NCBI GenBank assembly: GCA_035761505.1
Contig: DASTQX010000577.1
Span: 1 to 50,827 of the forward strand
Direction: 5' to 3'
DNA length: 50,827 bases
Source of the DNA: JAIVJM01 sp035761505
GTDB taxonomy: Bacteria > Acidobacteriota > Blastocatellia > Pyrinomonadales > Pyrinomonadaceae
The notes beneath the pieces were generated by a model. That model was not told the origin of the DNA and made no database searches. It was given only the letters and a program-made list of their open reading frames with translations. A program made the translations under genes and the position numbers. Positions 21,664-30,357 of this stretch are shown piece by piece. How positions within the stretch are numbered: the first letter of the stretch is position 1; each line of letters begins with the position of its first letter.

Positions 21664-23004
21664 TCAGGCGGTCGCCGCTCGCGGGCCGAACGCGTCTTCG
21701 AGGACTCGTCTCACCGCCGCCTTCATCTTCGACTCGTCCTCAAGGCCGAAGCTCGTGCGCCACGCGCGGACGTTCTCGCCGTCGCCGGTCTCGAAGGAGC
21801 GGCGGAGGCGCTGGATGAGCGGGTGCGAAATCTTGTTGACAGCGGAGGCGAGCAACTGCTCGACGGCGCGCTCCTGTTCGGGCGTCAACTCGCCGAGCCG
21901 CGCGCGCCGCCGTCTTAACTCCTCTGCGGCGACCGCGTGCATCTTCACCTTGAGCGCGGCGATGATCGGCCCGATGCGCAGGTCGCGCAAAGCCTTCTCG
22001 AACTCGGCGACCTCCTTTTCGACAATCGCGGCGGCCCGCACGGCCTCGCGCTCGCGCTCGCGCAGGTTCGAGGCGACGACCGATTCCAAGTCGTCCACGT
22101 CGAAGACAAAGAGGTTCGTGACCTCCGAGACTTTCGGGTCAACGTTGCGCGGGACGCTGATGTCTATGAAGAACGAGGGGCGGTTGCGTCGCAGCTCAAG
22201 CGCCGCGCGCGCCATCCGCGCCGTGATGATGTAGCTGCGCGCCGCCGTCGAGCAGATGCAGATGTCGGCCTCGGCGAGGAACGCGGGGAAGCGCTCATAG
22301 GGGACGGCTTCTCCGCCGAACTCGGCGGCGAGCCGTCGGGCCGTCTCGTGCGTGCGGTTGGCGACGAGGAGGCGCGACGCGCCGCACTTGACGAGGTGAC
22401 GCGCGGCGAGTTCGGCCATCTCGCCCGCGCCGACGAGCAGCACCGTGCGCCCTTCGAGCGTGCCGAGGATTTTCCGTCCCAACTCGACCGCCGCGTAAGA
22501 GACCGAGACGGCGCACGCCGCGACGTTCGTCTCCGAGCGCACGCGCTTGGCCGCGTGGAAGGCTTTGTGAGTCAGACGATGCAGCGTCCTTCCGGCGGTT
22601 CCCGCGTCGCAGGCGTCGGCGTAAGCCTGCCGCACCTGACCGAGAATCTGCGGCTCTCCCAAGACCATCGAGTCGAGCGACGCGGCGACGCGGAAGAGGT
22701 GGCGCACGGCCTCGCCTTCCGCGTGCTCGTAGATGTGCCCGCCGAGGTCTTGGCCGGAAGAGCCCGCGCCCCTCGCCGCGAGGAAGTCAAAGACCTTCGC
22801 CTTCCCTTCCTCGAAGCGCGCCGGGTCAACGTCGGCCAGCACTTCGACGCGGTTGCACGTCGAGAGAATCATCCCCTCTCGCACCAACTCTCCGTCCACC
22901 AGCGCCCGCAAAGATTCCGGCAGCGACTCCCGCGCGAACGACAGCCGCTCCCGCACCTCGACCCCCGCCGTCTTGTGGCTCACGCCTGTGAGAAAGAGTG
23001 CCAT
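21664..23004 (-). CDS. hemA: Glutamyl-tRNA reductase
   Basis: The 446-residue enzyme reduces glutamyl-tRNA to glutamate-1-semialdehyde, the first step of C5 heme synthesis. Motifs: GVSHKTAGVEVRERLSFA at the N-terminus, the catalytic Cys in MILSTCNRVEVLA, GEPQILGQVRQAY and the NADPH site LLVGAGEMAELAARHL. I chose ATG 23004, where family similarity begins; the extra upstream in-frame residues come from a heptamer palindrome. Its position directly after ccsA joins heme supply with cytochrome c assembly. Confident. Confidence 0.93.
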   Translation of the reverse strand: MALFLTGVSHKTAGVEVRERLSFARESLPESLRALVDGELVREGMILSTCNRVEVLADVDPARFEEGKAKVFDFLAARGAGSSGQDLGGHIYEHAEGEAVRHLFRVAASLDSMVLGEPQILGQVRQAYADACDAGTAGRTLHRLTHKAFHAAKRVRSETNVAACAVSVSYAAVELGRKILGTLEGRTVLLVGAGEMAELAARHLVKCGASRLLVANRTHETARRLAAEFGGEAVPYERFPAFLAEADICICSTAARSYIITARMARAALELRRNRPSFFIDISVPRNVDPKVSEVTNLFVFDVDDLESVVASNLREREREAVRAAAIVEKEVAEFEKALRDLRIGPIIAALKVKMHAVAAEELRRRRARLGELTPEQERAVEQLLASAVNKISHPLIQRLRRSFETGDGENVRAWRTSFGLEDESKMKAAVRRVLEDAFGPRAATA

Positions 23005-23016
23005 TACTGAAACCAG

Positions 23017-23091
23017 CGATGAGTGATGAGTGACGAGCGGTGAGAAGACATTTGTTTTTCTTCTCACCCATCACTCATCACTTATCACGCA
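23017..23091. repeat. Heptamer-built palindrome between ccsA and hemA
   Basis: Left arm 23017-23046 (GATGAGT, GATGAGT, GACGAGC, GGTGAGA) pairs with the inverse arm 23060-23091 (TTCTCACCCATCACTCATCA...). The ccsA stop codon TGA (23085-23087) is the first part of a heptamer. A T-rich loop lies between the arms. Confidence 0.85.
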
Positions 23092-24686
23092 TAAGAGTGC
23101 ATTCCCGGCAGCAGGTAGCTGACGCCGAGGTAGGTGAAGATGATGAGCAGGAAGGCGACGAGCGCGAAGTAGGCTGCCGGTCGTCCCGTCCAGCCGCGCG
23201 TGATGCGGACGTGGAGGAAGCCGCCATAGGTGAGCCACGCGACGAGCGCGCCGACCTCCTTCGGGTCCCATCCCCAGTAACGCCCCCAAGACTCGTTGGC
23301 CCACACCGCGCCCGTGATGAGCAGCAGCGCGAGCCCCGCGAAGGTGATGCCCGCCGTCTTGTACATGAGCGAGTCTATCTTCTCTAAGGAAGGCAGCGCC
23401 GCGCGCAGGCGCTCGGTGCGGAAGCTGAAGACGATGACGAAGAGCGTGACGACCGCCGCCGTGATGAGCGCCGAAAGCTCGACCGGGTTCGCGCGAAGGC
23501 TCAGGAACAACTCGTCGCCGCGCGTGCTGACGAATTCAGCCGCCACGCTTTCGAGTTGCGACGGCGCGAGCGTCGAGATTTGAGCCGCGCTCATGCCTTG
23601 CTGCTCCAAAAGGTACGCGCCGAAGCGCGCGTACTGGCGCGGGTCGAGGCGCTCGACGACGCTCGTGATGCCCTTCAACTGCGAGACGAGGACGGCGATT
23701 GTGCCGACCTGCGCGACGAAAGAGAGCTTCAAGAGTCTGTGGCCCCAGCGCCGCGCGCCCTCGTCAGCTTTCGAGAGGTAGCGCCCGAACGCGACGCCGA
23801 CGCCGAGCGTGAGCAGCCCGCTCAAAGCGATGAGCCAACCGGCGTAAGGGATGTCGGCGCGTAGCGGCAGGGAGACGCGCGAACTACCGAACATCGTCGA
23901 GGCGCTGTACGTCCCGAAGGTCGCGGGCGCGAAGACCGAGAAGCGGCTCACGGCGGCGAAGACGGCGAGCGCGAAGAGCCCCGTCCAGAGCGCCATCGCT
24001 TCGGTCTTCACTCCGTCTTTCAAAAGATAGACGACCGCGACGGCGAAGCAGACGAGCGCCACGCCGTAGGAGAGCGACGCCGTGCCGACGTGGATGGGCC
24101 GCCAGTAAGAGTCGAGCACCGCCGGGAGGTTCGCAATCTCGTCGCCGATGAAGCGCGCGAGGACGAGGATGAGCGCCGCCAGAGGGAGCGAGAGCGCGCC
24201 GAGGAAGCGGAAGGACTTGCGATGCGAGATTAAAAGCGTCGTCAGTCCCGCGCCGAAGGCGAAGGCGAGACTCATGTCGTAGAGGTTCGTGAAGGGGATG
24301 TAGCGGAACGCCCAAGGCATCTCGCCGCCCTGCCGCGCGATGACCGCCAACTCGCGGTCGTAGGCCGCGACCCAGCGCACGCCCCAGCTCGCGAGGTTGA
24401 AGAAGACGCCGCCGGTCGTCGTCCACAGGCCGATGCGCCGGAAGAGCGTCGAAGGCGCGTAGAGGTCTGTGAGGTGGAAGATGGCCGCCGTCAGGTAACA
24501 GGCGAGCGCGAGCAGCATCAGCCCGCCGTCCGAGATGAAGTGCTCGCCCCCGGCGCGCAAGCGCCAGAGCGTCAGCAGGAGCGCGCCGCCGACGGCAAGC
24601 GCGGTCGGCGCGGAGGCCGCCAAAGGCAACTTGAAATCGAGTCGCGGCGCGACCGCGAGCGGCGTCTGTTTCAGAACTCTACTCAT
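23085..24686 (-). CDS. ccsA: Cytochrome c biogenesis protein CcsA/ResC (system II)
   Basis: The 533-residue membrane protein has many hydrophobic helices and the diagnostic tryptophan-rich motif WGRYWGWDPKEVGALVAWLTYGG near the C-terminus. That motif binds heme in the CcsBA/HCCS synthetase. It also has conserved His in the flanking loops. It ends FTYLGVSYLLPGMHSYA, typical of the family. The N-terminus is longer than in many CcsA proteins, with a central periplasmic loop. It overlaps resB by 8 bases, so both subunits are made together. Together they attach heme to CXXCH motifs of the many cytochromes in this window. Confident. Confidence 0.9.
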   Translation of the reverse strand: MSRVLKQTPLAVAPRLDFKLPLAASAPTALAVGGALLLTLWRLRAGGEHFISDGGLMLLALACYLTAAIFHLTDLYAPSTLFRRIGLWTTTGGVFFNLASWGVRWVAAYDRELAVIARQGGEMPWAFRYIPFTNLYDMSLAFAFGAGLTTLLISHRKSFRFLGALSLPLAALILVLARFIGDEIANLPAVLDSYWRPIHVGTASLSYGVALVCFAVAVVYLLKDGVKTEAMALWTGLFALAVFAAVSRFSVFAPATFGTYSASTMFGSSRVSLPLRADIPYAGWLIALSGLLTLGVGVAFGRYLSKADEGARRWGHRLLKLSFVAQVGTIAVLVSQLKGITSVVERLDPRQYARFGAYLLEQQGMSAAQISTLAPSQLESVAAEFVSTRGDELFLSLRANPVELSALITAAVVTLFVIVFSFRTERLRAALPSLEKIDSLMYKTAGITFAGLALLLITGAVWANESWGRYWGWDPKEVGALVAWLTYGGFLHVRITRGWTGRPAAYFALVAFLLIIFTYLGVSYLLPGMHSYA

Positions 24687-26202
24687 GATTTGAATTGTCT
24701 CCGTCCTGACTCAAGGCTCCGACGAGCGCGCGGAAGCGGTCGTCGAAGCCGAGCCGGTTGCGGTTGGTGTTGCCGCCGAGAGTGAGGCGGAAGCGCCCGC
24801 CTTCTCCGCGCTCGACGAGCGCCCAGACTCTCTGGTGCGAGAACATGAAGACGGCGGCGAGCGTCGCCGTGAGCAGGAAGAATCCGGCATAGACGACGCC
24901 CGCGCCGGGGTCTTTCTGCACCGAAAGGACGTGACCCGCGCCGACCTTCTCGAAATCAATCAGCTCGAACCTGTACCCGCCGAACGCGCGTCCCATCATT
25001 GGCCCGGCCTCCGCCGCCGAGGGCGGGAAGGCGAAGCCGCGCGCGGCCTCGCCCGAAGCCTTGACGACTTGCAGAGAGGCCGCCGGGTTGTTGTATTCGG
25101 GCGACTGGGAATCGCCGCGCGAGCCCTTGAGCACGAAGTCCGAGAAGAAGCCGTCGAACTTGACGAGCGTGCCGTCTTTGAGTCGCGCCGTGGAGTCGCG
25201 CATGAGGCTCAGCTCTTCGGCGCTCGCGCCCGCCTGTTCGGGCGTGACGCGCAAAGTTATCGAGCGCGCCTTGCCTTCGGGGATGAAGCTCGACTGGAAG
25301 AAGCGGTAGCCACGGTAATCGTAAGGCGCGTTCATGTGGACGAGCGCCTCGCTTGCGCCGCGCTCCGGGTCTTTAATCCTGATGCGCGTCAGCCAGTCGA
25401 GCGTGTTGACGGGCGAGGTCGGCCCGGCCTTATCAATGAGCTGCTGCTGGATGTCGGTGCACTCGACCTCGAAGGGGAGCGCGACCGTCAACTGACGCGG
25501 GCCGTCCAGCCCGAAGGTCGTCTCGGTCATCTCCGAGGCCGACTCGCCGGGGGCGAGCGCGACCTGCCCGGTGTGTCCGAACTGCGAAGTCAGGAAGCCG
25601 CCCGCGAAGATGACGAGCAGCGCGACGTGGACGGCGTAAGCGCCGAGCCGGTTCCAAGCGCCGCGCTCGGCGAAGACGAAGGTCTGGCCGTCTTTCTCCG
25701 TCACGGTCGCCGCGTACTTCAAAGCGCGGCACGCGGAGCCGACGCGAGCGGCGACGGATGCCGTGTCGTCGCCCTCGACGCTCAGCTCCGCGTGTCGCTC
25801 CTGCCCTTCGAGCCAGTGGCGTGAGGCGACGAGCTTGGGGCGGGAGATGAACGTCCACGCTTTGGGGAGGTTGTCTATCGAAGAGAGGACGATGTTGAGG
25901 GAGAGGACGAGCAGGAGCGCGTTGAAGTACCACGCGTGATAGATGTCGAAGAAGCCGAGCTTGCCGTAGAGGAGTTGCTGCGAGGGGGTGAGTTCGGCGT
26001 AATACTTGTCGAAGCCTTCGACGTTGACCTGCATGACGAGCATCCCGACCATGCAGGCCGCGCCCGCGAGCACGAGCAGCACGACGCCGAAGCGGACGGA
26101 GCTGAGCAGGATCATCAGCCGGTCAATCGGGGAGTGGTGCGGTTTCGTCTCGACTGTGGTTTCGCCCAGTGTCGCGCCGTGCGCGTCTCTCATCGCTGAC
26201 AT
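24679..26202 (-). CDS. resB: Cytochrome c biogenesis protein ResB/Ccs1 (system II)
   Basis: The 507-residue protein has transmembrane helices near residues 33-55, 95-112 and 190-212, a large extracytoplasmic domain and a last helix near the C-terminus (VVYAGFFLLTATLAAVFMFSHQRVWALV). Family motifs include LSSVRFGVVLLVLAGAACMVGM and FFDIYHAWYFNALLLVLSLNIVLSSID. ResB/Ccs1 partners with CcsA to deliver heme and hold apocytochrome. The start at 26202 could also be the ATG at 26193. A sigma-54-type promoter lies about 100 bp upstream. Confident. Confidence 0.88.
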   Translation of the reverse strand: MSAMRDAHGATLGETTVETKPHHSPIDRLMILLSSVRFGVVLLVLAGAACMVGMLVMQVNVEGFDKYYAELTPSQQLLYGKLGFFDIYHAWYFNALLLVLSLNIVLSSIDNLPKAWTFISRPKLVASRHWLEGQERHAELSVEGDDTASVAARVGSACRALKYAATVTEKDGQTFVFAERGAWNRLGAYAVHVALLVIFAGGFLTSQFGHTGQVALAPGESASEMTETTFGLDGPRQLTVALPFEVECTDIQQQLIDKAGPTSPVNTLDWLTRIRIKDPERGASEALVHMNAPYDYRGYRFFQSSFIPEGKARSITLRVTPEQAGASAEELSLMRDSTARLKDGTLVKFDGFFSDFVLKGSRGDSQSPEYNNPAASLQVVKASGEAARGFAFPPSAAEAGPMMGRAFGGYRFELIDFEKVGAGHVLSVQKDPGAGVVYAGFFLLTATLAAVFMFSHQRVWALVERGEGGRFRLTLGGNTNRNRLGFDDRFRALVGALSQDGDNSNHE

Positions 26203-26298
26203 CGGTTATGGCCTTCTTTGTGATTCCGCCGGGTTGCCGTCTTGACGTTTGAGCCTCGTCGCGCGCGGGCCGCGCGGCTTTGGTAACGACGGTGCGAA

Positions 26299-26317
26299 GG
26301 GCAACTGATGTGCCAGC
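26299..26317 (-). promoter_or_regulatory. Sigma-54 promoter upstream of resB-ccsA
   Basis: On the minus strand CTGGCACATCAGTTGC (plus coordinates 26301-26316) matches the -24/-12 consensus TGGCAC-N5-TTGC at every fixed position. The predicted start lies near 26289, leaving about 90 bases of leader before resB. An NtrC-type activator is encoded at 42.5-44 kb. Confidence 0.6.
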
Positions 26318-26559
26318 AGGCGATGCCGCGCAGAGGTCGCGCGGGCGGACGCCTCAAGGACGCTGCGCCGCTTTCGTCGCGGGGAATTTCTCGCAAGCTC
26401 TGGGAAATTCCGCCCAGCCCCGACGCGCCCAAAGAGGCGGCGAAGAGTCCGACGGGCGTCGGGATAAAAATTTCCCTCGCGGCTCCGATCAACTCACGGC
26501 TTCAATAAATTTGTTATAACTTGTCGTTAAGCTGTCTTCGCTGCACGCGCATTACCCCC

Positions 26560-26892
26560 CGTTGAAGTCAGGTTATATAGAGAGGGCCGGTCGGGCGCGG
26601 AACGAGCATTGCTCTCCGCGCCTCCGAGGGTCGCACGGGACGGGCTTCTCGGACGGACGCCACGGGCGCACGCTCCGAGAACTCGCCGGACTCTCAAAAC
26701 CGCCGGGCCATCGGGCCGTCGCGTCCCCGCGAAGAGGGCGGCGCAAGCCCCGCTTGGACGGCACGCAAAGACTTCCCTGACGCAGTTCATCGCGCCCGGA
26801 GGGAGCGATGTTGAGCGAACACCAACGACCGACCTTTCATCCCGCGACGGCGGACACCCCGGAGTGTCCGCGCCCGCGGGCTTCTGTTTTTT
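26560..26892 (+). ncRNA. Possible structured RNA or leader with terminator-like end
   Basis: Hairpin GGCGCGGA / TCCGCGCC (26594-26601 with 26615-26622) has an inner GAGC-ATT-GCTC stem. The stretch ends with GCGGACAC / GTGTCCGC (26850-26857, 26864-26871), then a GCCCGCGGGC palindrome and TTCTGTTTTTT. A TATATA at 26574-26579 could be a -10 box. This could be a small RNA, or an attenuated leader of the decaheme gene that starts 80 bases later. I matched it to no known RNA family. Confidence 0.25.
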
Positions 26893-26972
26893 GAGCACTC
26901 ATCCGCTCAGAGTCCGCGGGCTTGGGCCCCTCGCTCACTGGCCCCCGCCGGACGGATGTTGGAGGCAAAAAA

Positions 26973-28037
26973 ATGAAACGGCTGAAGACCATCAAGCTGG
27001 CGCTGATCGGGGCGTGGGTCTTCGGGACGGCGCTGCTTTTGTGCGGCGCGTCCCTCTATCCCTCGACCGCGGCCACGCAGAAGCCGCCGCCGAAAGAGCA
27101 GGGCCAGACCGCGCAGGCCGGTAATTACGTCGGCGAAGACACCTGTCTCGACTGTCACTCGGATCAGTCGGCGCACTACCTAAAGACCGCGCACGCAAAG
27201 CTCAAGAAGGAGTCGAGTTGGAAGGGCAAGGTCGTGGGTTGTGAGTCGTGCCACGGCCCCGGCGGCGCGCACGTCGAGACGATGGCCGAGGCGCTCGGCG
27301 GCGGGCTTGAGCCCGCGCAGGTCAAGGACAAGAAGATCGTCAACCTCGCGGCGCTCTCCCCGAAGGACTCCTCCGACACGTGCCTCAAGTGCCACGCCGG
27401 GCGCGAGGAGCACAACAACTACATGCGCGGCGAGCACTTCCGCAACGACGTGGGCTGCATCAGTTGCCACTCGTCGCACTCGCCGCCCCCGGCGGGCGCG
27501 AACCTTGCGGGCTCGAACGTCTTCGTCTCGCAGGCGAACGCCGAGAAGCCCGGCTTCGCCGCCGAGAAGATGCTCCGGGCGAGCGAGCCGCAACTCTGCA
27601 TGCAGTGTCACACCGAGACCAAGCACCAGTTCAACATGCCCTTTAAGCATAAGGTGCTCGAAGGCGCGATGAAGTGCTCGGATTGTCACAACGCGCACGG
27701 CGGCTTCGAGCAGAAGCAGGCGCGGCTCGCCACGGGCGCGGACGCCGCCTGCGTCAAGTGCCACACGGACAAGCAGGGGCCGTTCACCTACGAACACGCA
27801 CCCGTCAAGACCGAGGGCTGCGCCTCGTGCCACACGCCGCACGGCTCGGCCAACCCGCGCCTTCTGCGGACGAGCAGCGTCGCGCAGCTCTGCCTCGAAT
27901 GTCACACGCAGGATCACGGCGTCGGCGCGTTGGAGCCGGTCGGCCCCGCGCACCGTCTCGACCTGCAATATCGGGATTGCACGGCCTGCCACGTCAAAGT
28001 CCACGGGTCGCACACCAGTCCGGTCTTCATGCGTTGA
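26973..28037 (+). CDS. Decaheme c-type cytochrome (DmsE/MtrA-like)
   Basis: The 354-residue exported protein has an N-terminal hydrophobic signal (LALIGAWVFGTALLLCGA) and ten CXXCH heme sites, in order: CLDCH, CESCH, CLKCH, CISCH, CMQCH, CSDCH, CVKCH, CASCH, CLECH, CTACH. Length and spacing fit the DmsE/MtrA decaheme family, which forms an electron wire inside an outer-membrane porin. I chose ATG 26973 because GGAGG lies 7 bases upstream. The porin gene follows after 64 bases. In known systems such pairs move electrons between periplasm and cell surface. Heme count is seen directly; the conduit role is inferred. Confidence 0.88.
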   Translation: MKRLKTIKLALIGAWVFGTALLLCGASLYPSTAATQKPPPKEQGQTAQAGNYVGEDTCLDCHSDQSAHYLKTAHAKLKKESSWKGKVVGCESCHGPGGAHVETMAEALGGGLEPAQVKDKKIVNLAALSPKDSSDTCLKCHAGREEHNNYMRGEHFRNDVGCISCHSSHSPPPAGANLAGSNVFVSQANAEKPGFAAEKMLRASEPQLCMQCHTETKHQFNMPFKHKVLEGAMKCSDCHNAHGGFEQKQARLATGADAACVKCHTDKQGPFTYEHAPVKTEGCASCHTPHGSANPRLLRTSSVAQLCLECHTQDHGVGALEPVGPAHRLDLQYRDCTACHVKVHGSHTSPVFMR

Positions 28038-28101
28038 GGACGGACGCCGAGAGGAACAGCACGCAGGCCCGTGCGTTCTGCCGGGCCGGAGGATGGACGA
28101 C

Positions 28102-30333
28102 ATGAAAAGCAAAGCTACGAGAATGCTGCGCGGACTCGCAGGGCTGGCGCTCTGTCTGGCCCTCCCGGCGGCGCTCGCACGGGCGCAGCAGCCGACGCCG
28201 AGTCCACAGTCCGCCGGTGCTCAGACTCAAAGCGCCGCCTCTTCGCAGAAGAAGGAGGAGACCGGAAACTACACCGTCACTTCCAGTGTAGAGATCGGCT
28301 ACCGCGGCCTGAGCGTGGACGGAGACATCAACAAGTACCAGAGCGACCTCAACTACAAGGCCGGGCCGCGCCTCTTCGATTCGAGCCTGCTCGTGCAGGC
28401 GAAGGACGGCGCGGGCGGCCCCTTCGACACTCTGCTCGTCACCACGACCGGCTGGGGCTCCGACCCCAACGGCCACTTCCGCATCAGCATGGAGAAGTCG
28501 AAGTGGTATCGCCTCGACGGAAATTATCGCCGCTTCAAATACTTCAGGTTCCTGAACAACATCGCCAACCCCTTCTACACGACCCGCCCGACCGACCCGG
28601 CGACGGGCCAGCACGGCTACGACACGCGGCAGCAGGTCGGCGACTTCGACTTAACGCTCCTGCCGAAGAACAAGCGCGTCCGCTTCAACGTCGGCTACTC
28701 GCCGACGCGTTACAACGGCCCGGTCTTCACCACTTGGCACTACGGCGGCGACGACTTCATGCTGCTCTCTAACGCCAAGTACCGCTCGAACGACCTCCGC
28801 CTCGGTGCCGATTTGAACCTCGGCCCCGTTGACCTCTCGTTCCAGCAGGGCTTCCGCCGCTACAAAGACGAGAGCTTCATTGACGACGACAACATCAACC
28901 TCGGCGTCAACCCCGCGCTCTCGAACGCCTTCCTCCGCAGCATCGAGCGCGCGCAGCCCATCAAGGGGCGCGTCAACTACAGCCGCTTCAGCGCGCACAC
29001 GCTGCTCGCCAAGAAGTTGGACATCACGGGGCGCATCATCCACAGCAGCGCCAAAAGCGACTTCAACTGGGTCGAGAGCGTCGTCGCCGACAACTTCAAC
29101 ACGCGCATCACCAACATCCCCGGCGTCATCAACCCGCCGAACGTCTTGACGCTCGGCCAGTTCAACTTCGTCGGCGACGCCGAGCGCCCCAACACGCTCG
29201 GCGCCCTCGGCCTCACCTATCGCGTCACCGACCGCTTCCGGCTCTCGAACACCTTCCGCGTCGAGACCTTCGAGATCAACGGCAACACCTTCTACCGTGG
29301 CGTCTTCAACCTCACGCGCGCCAACGGCACGGGCGCGGTCTCGATCCAGCCCACCGGCTCGGCTTTGGAGACGACCAAGTACCGCAAGGTGCAGAACACC
29401 TTCGAGGGCGACTACGAGTTCGACGAGCGCTATTCGGTGCGCCTCGGCTACCGCCACGGCAGGCGGCACATCGAGACTTTCTTCAGCGGCGCGAACCTCG
29501 CCAGCAACGGAGCGCCCCCGCTCCCGGACGACGCGCACGAAGAGGACAACCAGACGAACACCGTCATGTTCGGCTTCAAGGCCCGCCCCGTGCGCGGCTG
29601 GTCGCTCTCGCTCGACGCCGACCACGGCACGTCCGACAACGTCTTCACGCGCACCGGCAACTACAACTTCACGAACATCCGCGCCCGCAGCCGTTATTCC
29701 GTGACGCGGAGGCTTCGTTTTAACCTCGCCTTCTTCGCGCGCGAGAACGCCAATCCCTCCGAGATTGACGTGAACGGAAGTTCCGTCTCTCTCGCCGACT
29801 TCGGCGTGGAGATCAAGTCGAGGGTCTTCACCACGTCCCTTGACTGGACGGCCAACGACCGGCTCTCGTTCGGCGCGGGCTACAACTACAACCGGCAGAA
29901 CAGCGATGCCGTCATCGAGTACGCCTTCGGCCCCGGCGTCCCGAACGCCGGGATTCGCGGCCACAGCCTCTACTTCATGCGCAACCACTTCTTCAACTTC
30001 GACGTGGTGGCGCAGCCCTTCCGGCGCGTCTCGCTCTACGCGGCCTACCGCGTCAACAAAGACACGGGTCAGGGCAGCCGGATATCCAATCAGGCGGCGG
30101 GCATCTTCATCAGCTCTTACCCGATGCACTACCAGTCGCCGGAGGCCCGCGTCGCCCTCCGCGTCAACCGCCGTGTGGACTGGAACCTCGGCTACCAGTA
30201 TTACAACTATAACGAGAGCCGCCTTGCCGCCTTCAATCAAGGGACTTTCATCGTGAGCCCAAGGCCGCAGAACTACCACGCGCACATGCCCTACACTTCG
30301 CTCCGCTTCTACTTCGGCGGCGGCGAGCGGTAA
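28102..30333 (+). CDS. MtrB/PioB-like outer-membrane beta-barrel
   Basis: The 743-residue protein has a signal peptide (MLRGLAGLALCLALPAALARA) and a Gln/Ser-rich linker. A long series of alternating amphipathic strands rich in Tyr, Arg and Asn follows (RVRFNVGYSPTRYNG, DLRLGADLNLGPVDLSFQQGF), ending YTSLRFYFGG as outer-membrane barrels do. Size and position directly after a decaheme cytochrome match the MtrB/PioB/DmsF porins that sheath the heme wire. No N-terminal CXXC, found in Shewanella MtrB, is visible. I preferred ATG 28102 (9 bases from GGAGG) over 28093. Barrel confident, MtrB relation probable. Confidence 0.8.
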   Translation: MKSKATRMLRGLAGLALCLALPAALARAQQPTPSPQSAGAQTQSAASSQKKEETGNYTVTSSVEIGYRGLSVDGDINKYQSDLNYKAGPRLFDSSLLVQAKDGAGGPFDTLLVTTTGWGSDPNGHFRISMEKSKWYRLDGNYRRFKYFRFLNNIANPFYTTRPTDPATGQHGYDTRQQVGDFDLTLLPKNKRVRFNVGYSPTRYNGPVFTTWHYGGDDFMLLSNAKYRSNDLRLGADLNLGPVDLSFQQGFRRYKDESFIDDDNINLGVNPALSNAFLRSIERAQPIKGRVNYSRFSAHTLLAKKLDITGRIIHSSAKSDFNWVESVVADNFNTRITNIPGVINPPNVLTLGQFNFVGDAERPNTLGALGLTYRVTDRFRLSNTFRVETFEINGNTFYRGVFNLTRANGTGAVSIQPTGSALETTKYRKVQNTFEGDYEFDERYSVRLGYRHGRRHIETFFSGANLASNGAPPLPDDAHEEDNQTNTVMFGFKARPVRGWSLSLDADHGTSDNVFTRTGNYNFTNIRARSRYSVTRRLRFNLAFFARENANPSEIDVNGSSVSLADFGVEIKSRVFTTSLDWTANDRLSFGAGYNYNRQNSDAVIEYAFGPGVPNAGIRGHSLYFMRNHFFNFDVVAQPFRRVSLYAAYRVNKDTGQGSRISNQAAGIFISSYPMHYQSPEARVALRVNRRVDWNLGYQYYNYNESRLAAFNQGTFIVSPRPQNYHAHMPYTSLRFYFGGGER

Positions 30334-30357
30334 TCAACGTGTGAGTCGAGCAGGCTG

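Larger units (their letters stand above)
26203..26972. other. Long noncoding region between resB and the cytochrome island
   Basis: This 770-bp divergent spacer has no credible gene (frames here lack ribosome sites and look random). It holds a sigma-54-type promoter for resB, a GTTATAAC palindrome at 26513-26520, a stable hairpin at 26594-26622 and a double hairpin plus T tract at 26850-26892. The ribosome site of the decaheme gene is GGAGG at 26961-26965. Confidence 0.6.

Noticed and set aside
26527..26898. Frames on both strands in the resB / decaheme spacer
   Set aside because: No ribosome sites, no recognisable domains, and strong hairpins occupy the same DNA.
28730..28755. TTGGCACTACGGCGGCGAC as a sigma-54 promoter
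   Set aside because: It has GG-N10-GC but lacks the TTGC part and lies inside the porin coding sequence.
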